The position numbers were made by a program, and so were the translations under genes. 64,000 bases of DNA from Halogeometricum sp. S1BR25-6. Its GTDB lineage: Archaea; Halobacteriota; Halobacteria; Halobacteriales; Haloferacaceae. Location of the stretch: the NCBI RefSeq assembly GCF_031624495.1, contig NZ_JAMQOP010000005.1, positions 62,001 through 126,000 of the forward strand, given 5' to 3'. The notes beneath the pieces were generated by a model that saw only the letters and a list, made by a program, of their open reading frames with translations, was not told the origin of the DNA and searched no databases. Below, one piece after another: positions 62,624-64,000 of this stretch (the stretch's first letter is position 1; every line of letters begins with the position of its first letter).

Positions 62624-64000
62624 TTACTTTATTTCGCGATCCCTGTATCGGTCCGACATCTGTTCTACGACATGGTTTTCTGGAATCCCCATCTCTGCTA
62701 GTAAGCAGACCTCTACTAACTGTTGAAGCCCCCAGACAAGGTGAATTTGTTCCTTTCCGAGTACTGCTTTGCCCTTCTCATCATAGTGCGTGAGATAGTT
62801 CCGAGTATCGACGACAGCCCTCTCTTTACCGATCAAATTCCAATGAAGTTCCCTGAGCGTGCCTTCGTGTTCACTGATTAGTTCACCTAAGCGCTTTCCC
62901 AGCGAATACTCATTCGCATGTCTGAATGTTCCTTTTCTCAAATGCGTTGTGAAATCGTTCTTTAGGCCATATCTCTGGCCAAGTTGTCCGTTCAGGAAAG
63001 TGATCAGATCCTGGTAAACATCTTCATACTCCTGTTCACTTAGGTAGGTGCCACCTACAGACCGCCGATGATAGGTCTCAAGCGCCTGAGTGAGATTCAG
63101 GAGTTTGTTCTGCACATACATCGCTGAGTTGTCCTGTGTTGCGAAATAGAGGTGGAACACCGGTGTCAGAACTTCTGACTTTTCGAACCACGTTTTTAGG
63201 ATCTCCTCGAAGGAACTGTGAACATCGTCAAGGCGGAATAGAACATTATGCGCTCGCTCTCCATCTGATTGCTTAATATTGGGGCTAGGCTGGTAACTAA
63301 TCTCAACATCTTTTGATTCATATGGAATATCGACATTTCCGATAAGTTTCCAGATACCGACTGGTTGGGCAAGTGCAAAAGAGAGTAGATCCTGGAGGTT
63401 CTGAACGGTTCGCATATACTGGCTAAATGGGACTTGGTTTTTGCGTGGAGTGATTCTCCAGAATACCTCCACTGAGATCTGCCCCAAATCAACTTGCCCC
63501 ATGTTGGTCGTTGGCTTAGTAGCTATCTCGATCTCTATTCCGTTGATCCTTACTGAAGGTAGATCTGGTTGAGTGTATTCAACTCGTAGGATATCTCCAG
63601 GTTTACTTGCTGGAAAAGTAACGTCCGAAAGATTTGTTACTGGTCCAGAGAGATCCGCCCAGTCCGCCAGAAGGGGTTGGTAGACTTCCAAGTCATCAAA
63701 TGCAGGATTGTTGTTGATGAACGGATATCCCACGAACATTGACTGAGCATGGTACGTTTTTGTTTTCGCCCTCCCGAGGGATCCAGAAGTACTGGATATA
63801 TTCTTCCTACTACATTGGTGTAACCGAATGGGCTCCGCGTCCGTTGACATTCCGACAATCTGTCTTACTCGGTCAGGTGTTTTGTCAACGAACAGTTCAT
63901 CCCCTATGTTGAAGAGCTTGACAAGTACTCCATCTTCGGGAGTGAACTCGACTTTTCCGCCGCATTCTTCGCCTTCTTTCCCAGGGATCTGAAATTGTCC
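62624..64000 (-). CDS. ApeA-like HEPN RNase, 5' part beyond the window
   Basis: 458 visible residues, running off the right edge with an open frame to base 64000; the ATG at 63850 is internal. The first visible part, GQFQIPGKEGEECGGKVEFT and PEDGVLVKLFNIGDEL, resembles the ApeA N-terminal beta domain. The C-terminus is helical with DTRNYLTHYDEK, the R-x4-H motif of HEPN RNases (Arg and His in RNYLTH). ApeA proteins in bacteria act in abortive infection. The archaeal member here is probably an RNA-cleaving defence effector. Confidence 0.75.
   Translation of the reverse strand, partial: GQFQIPGKEGEECGGKVEFTPEDGVLVKLFNIGDELFVDKTPDRVRQIVGMSTDAEPIRLHQCSRKNISSTSGSLGRAKTKTYHAQSMFVGYPFINNNPAFDDLEVYQPLLADWADLSGPVTNLSDVTFPASKPGDILRVEYTQPDLPSVRINGIEIEIATKPTTNMGQVDLGQISVEVFWRITPRKNQVPFSQYMRTVQNLQDLLSFALAQPVGIWKLIGNVDIPYESKDVEISYQPSPNIKQSDGERAHNVLFRLDDVHSSFEEILKTWFEKSEVLTPVFHLYFATQDNSAMYVQNKLLNLTQALETYHRRSVGGTYLSEQEYEDVYQDLITFLNGQLGQRYGLKNDFTTHLRKGTFRHANEYSLGKRLGELISEHEGTLRELHWNLIGKERAVVDTRNYLTHYDEKGKAVLGKEQIHLVWGLQQLVEVCLLAEMGIPENHVVEQMSDRYRDREIK

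Noticed and set aside
1-64000. CRISPR arrays, tRNA or rRNA genes and intact insertion sequences
   Set aside because: No regular repeat-spacer pattern, cloverleaf sequence, rRNA segment or complete transposase was seen by eye.

Overview
The window is haloarchaeal (class Halobacteria). The proteins are strongly acidic, the main genes are GC-rich, and several families are typical of haloarchaeal plasmids and integrative elements: a halophile-type tyrosine integrase, a PriS/PriL-like primase pair, an archaeal VirB4/coupling-protein module, and an OB-fold RPA-like protein behind a GC-rich palindromic leader. No rRNA, tRNA or CRISPR array was seen. The setting is best read as a mobile element (plasmid, integrative-conjugative element, or its chromosomal remnant) loaded with anti-virus genes.

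Layout. 1-198: 3' end of an integrase, so the left edge is close to an element boundary. 0.25-5.8 kb (minus strand): a frameshifted metallophosphoesterase, a Dna2/Upf1-type SF1 helicase, a PD-(D/E)XK-like protein and an unknown. 5.8-7.3 kb: decayed DNA with the remnant of an HNH nuclease. 7.3-39.2 kb: a dense defence island. It holds a SNF2 helicase with a coiled-coil/Cys-cluster partner, a TRAM/OB-like protein ending in HNH, a 2203-residue Bergerat-ATPase (sacsin-like) protein ending in DUF3883, a McrB-like AAA+ ATPase with a PD-(D/E)XK partner, two DUF1156 DNA methyltransferases flanking a DUF499 ATPase, a small unknown, and an AAA/McrB/McrC operon. The first DUF1156 gene carries a one-base frameshift in a C5 run.

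39.6-53.6 kb: one tightly overlapping plus-strand operon of nine genes. It encodes membrane and secreted proteins, a VirB4-like ATPase and a TraD/HerA-like ATPase, followed without a break by a PriS-like primase and a protein with a PriL-type Fe-S domain. This looks like a conjugation-plus-priming unit, and no relaxase is recognisable. 53.6-58.8 kb: a plasmid-type accessory region with iteron-like repeats, small regulators, a Cys-rich gene killed by a nonsense codon, an RHH/PIN toxin-antitoxin pair with a palindromic operator over its start codon, and the palindrome-rich leader and RPA-like gene.

58.8-64.0 kb: an unassigned pair (six-helix membrane protein plus 663-residue soluble protein), a small unknown, and an ApeA-like HEPN protein that runs off the right edge.

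Most likely new system: the 7.3-39.2 kb island. It combines the known DUF1156/DUF499/helicase type of defence with a giant GHKL-ATPase-DUF3883 protein, a modified-DNA-recognition-like McrB pair and a three-gene AAA-McrB-McrC unit. The idea that these act together is inference from clustering. The orphan pair at 58.8-62.0 kb is a second candidate.
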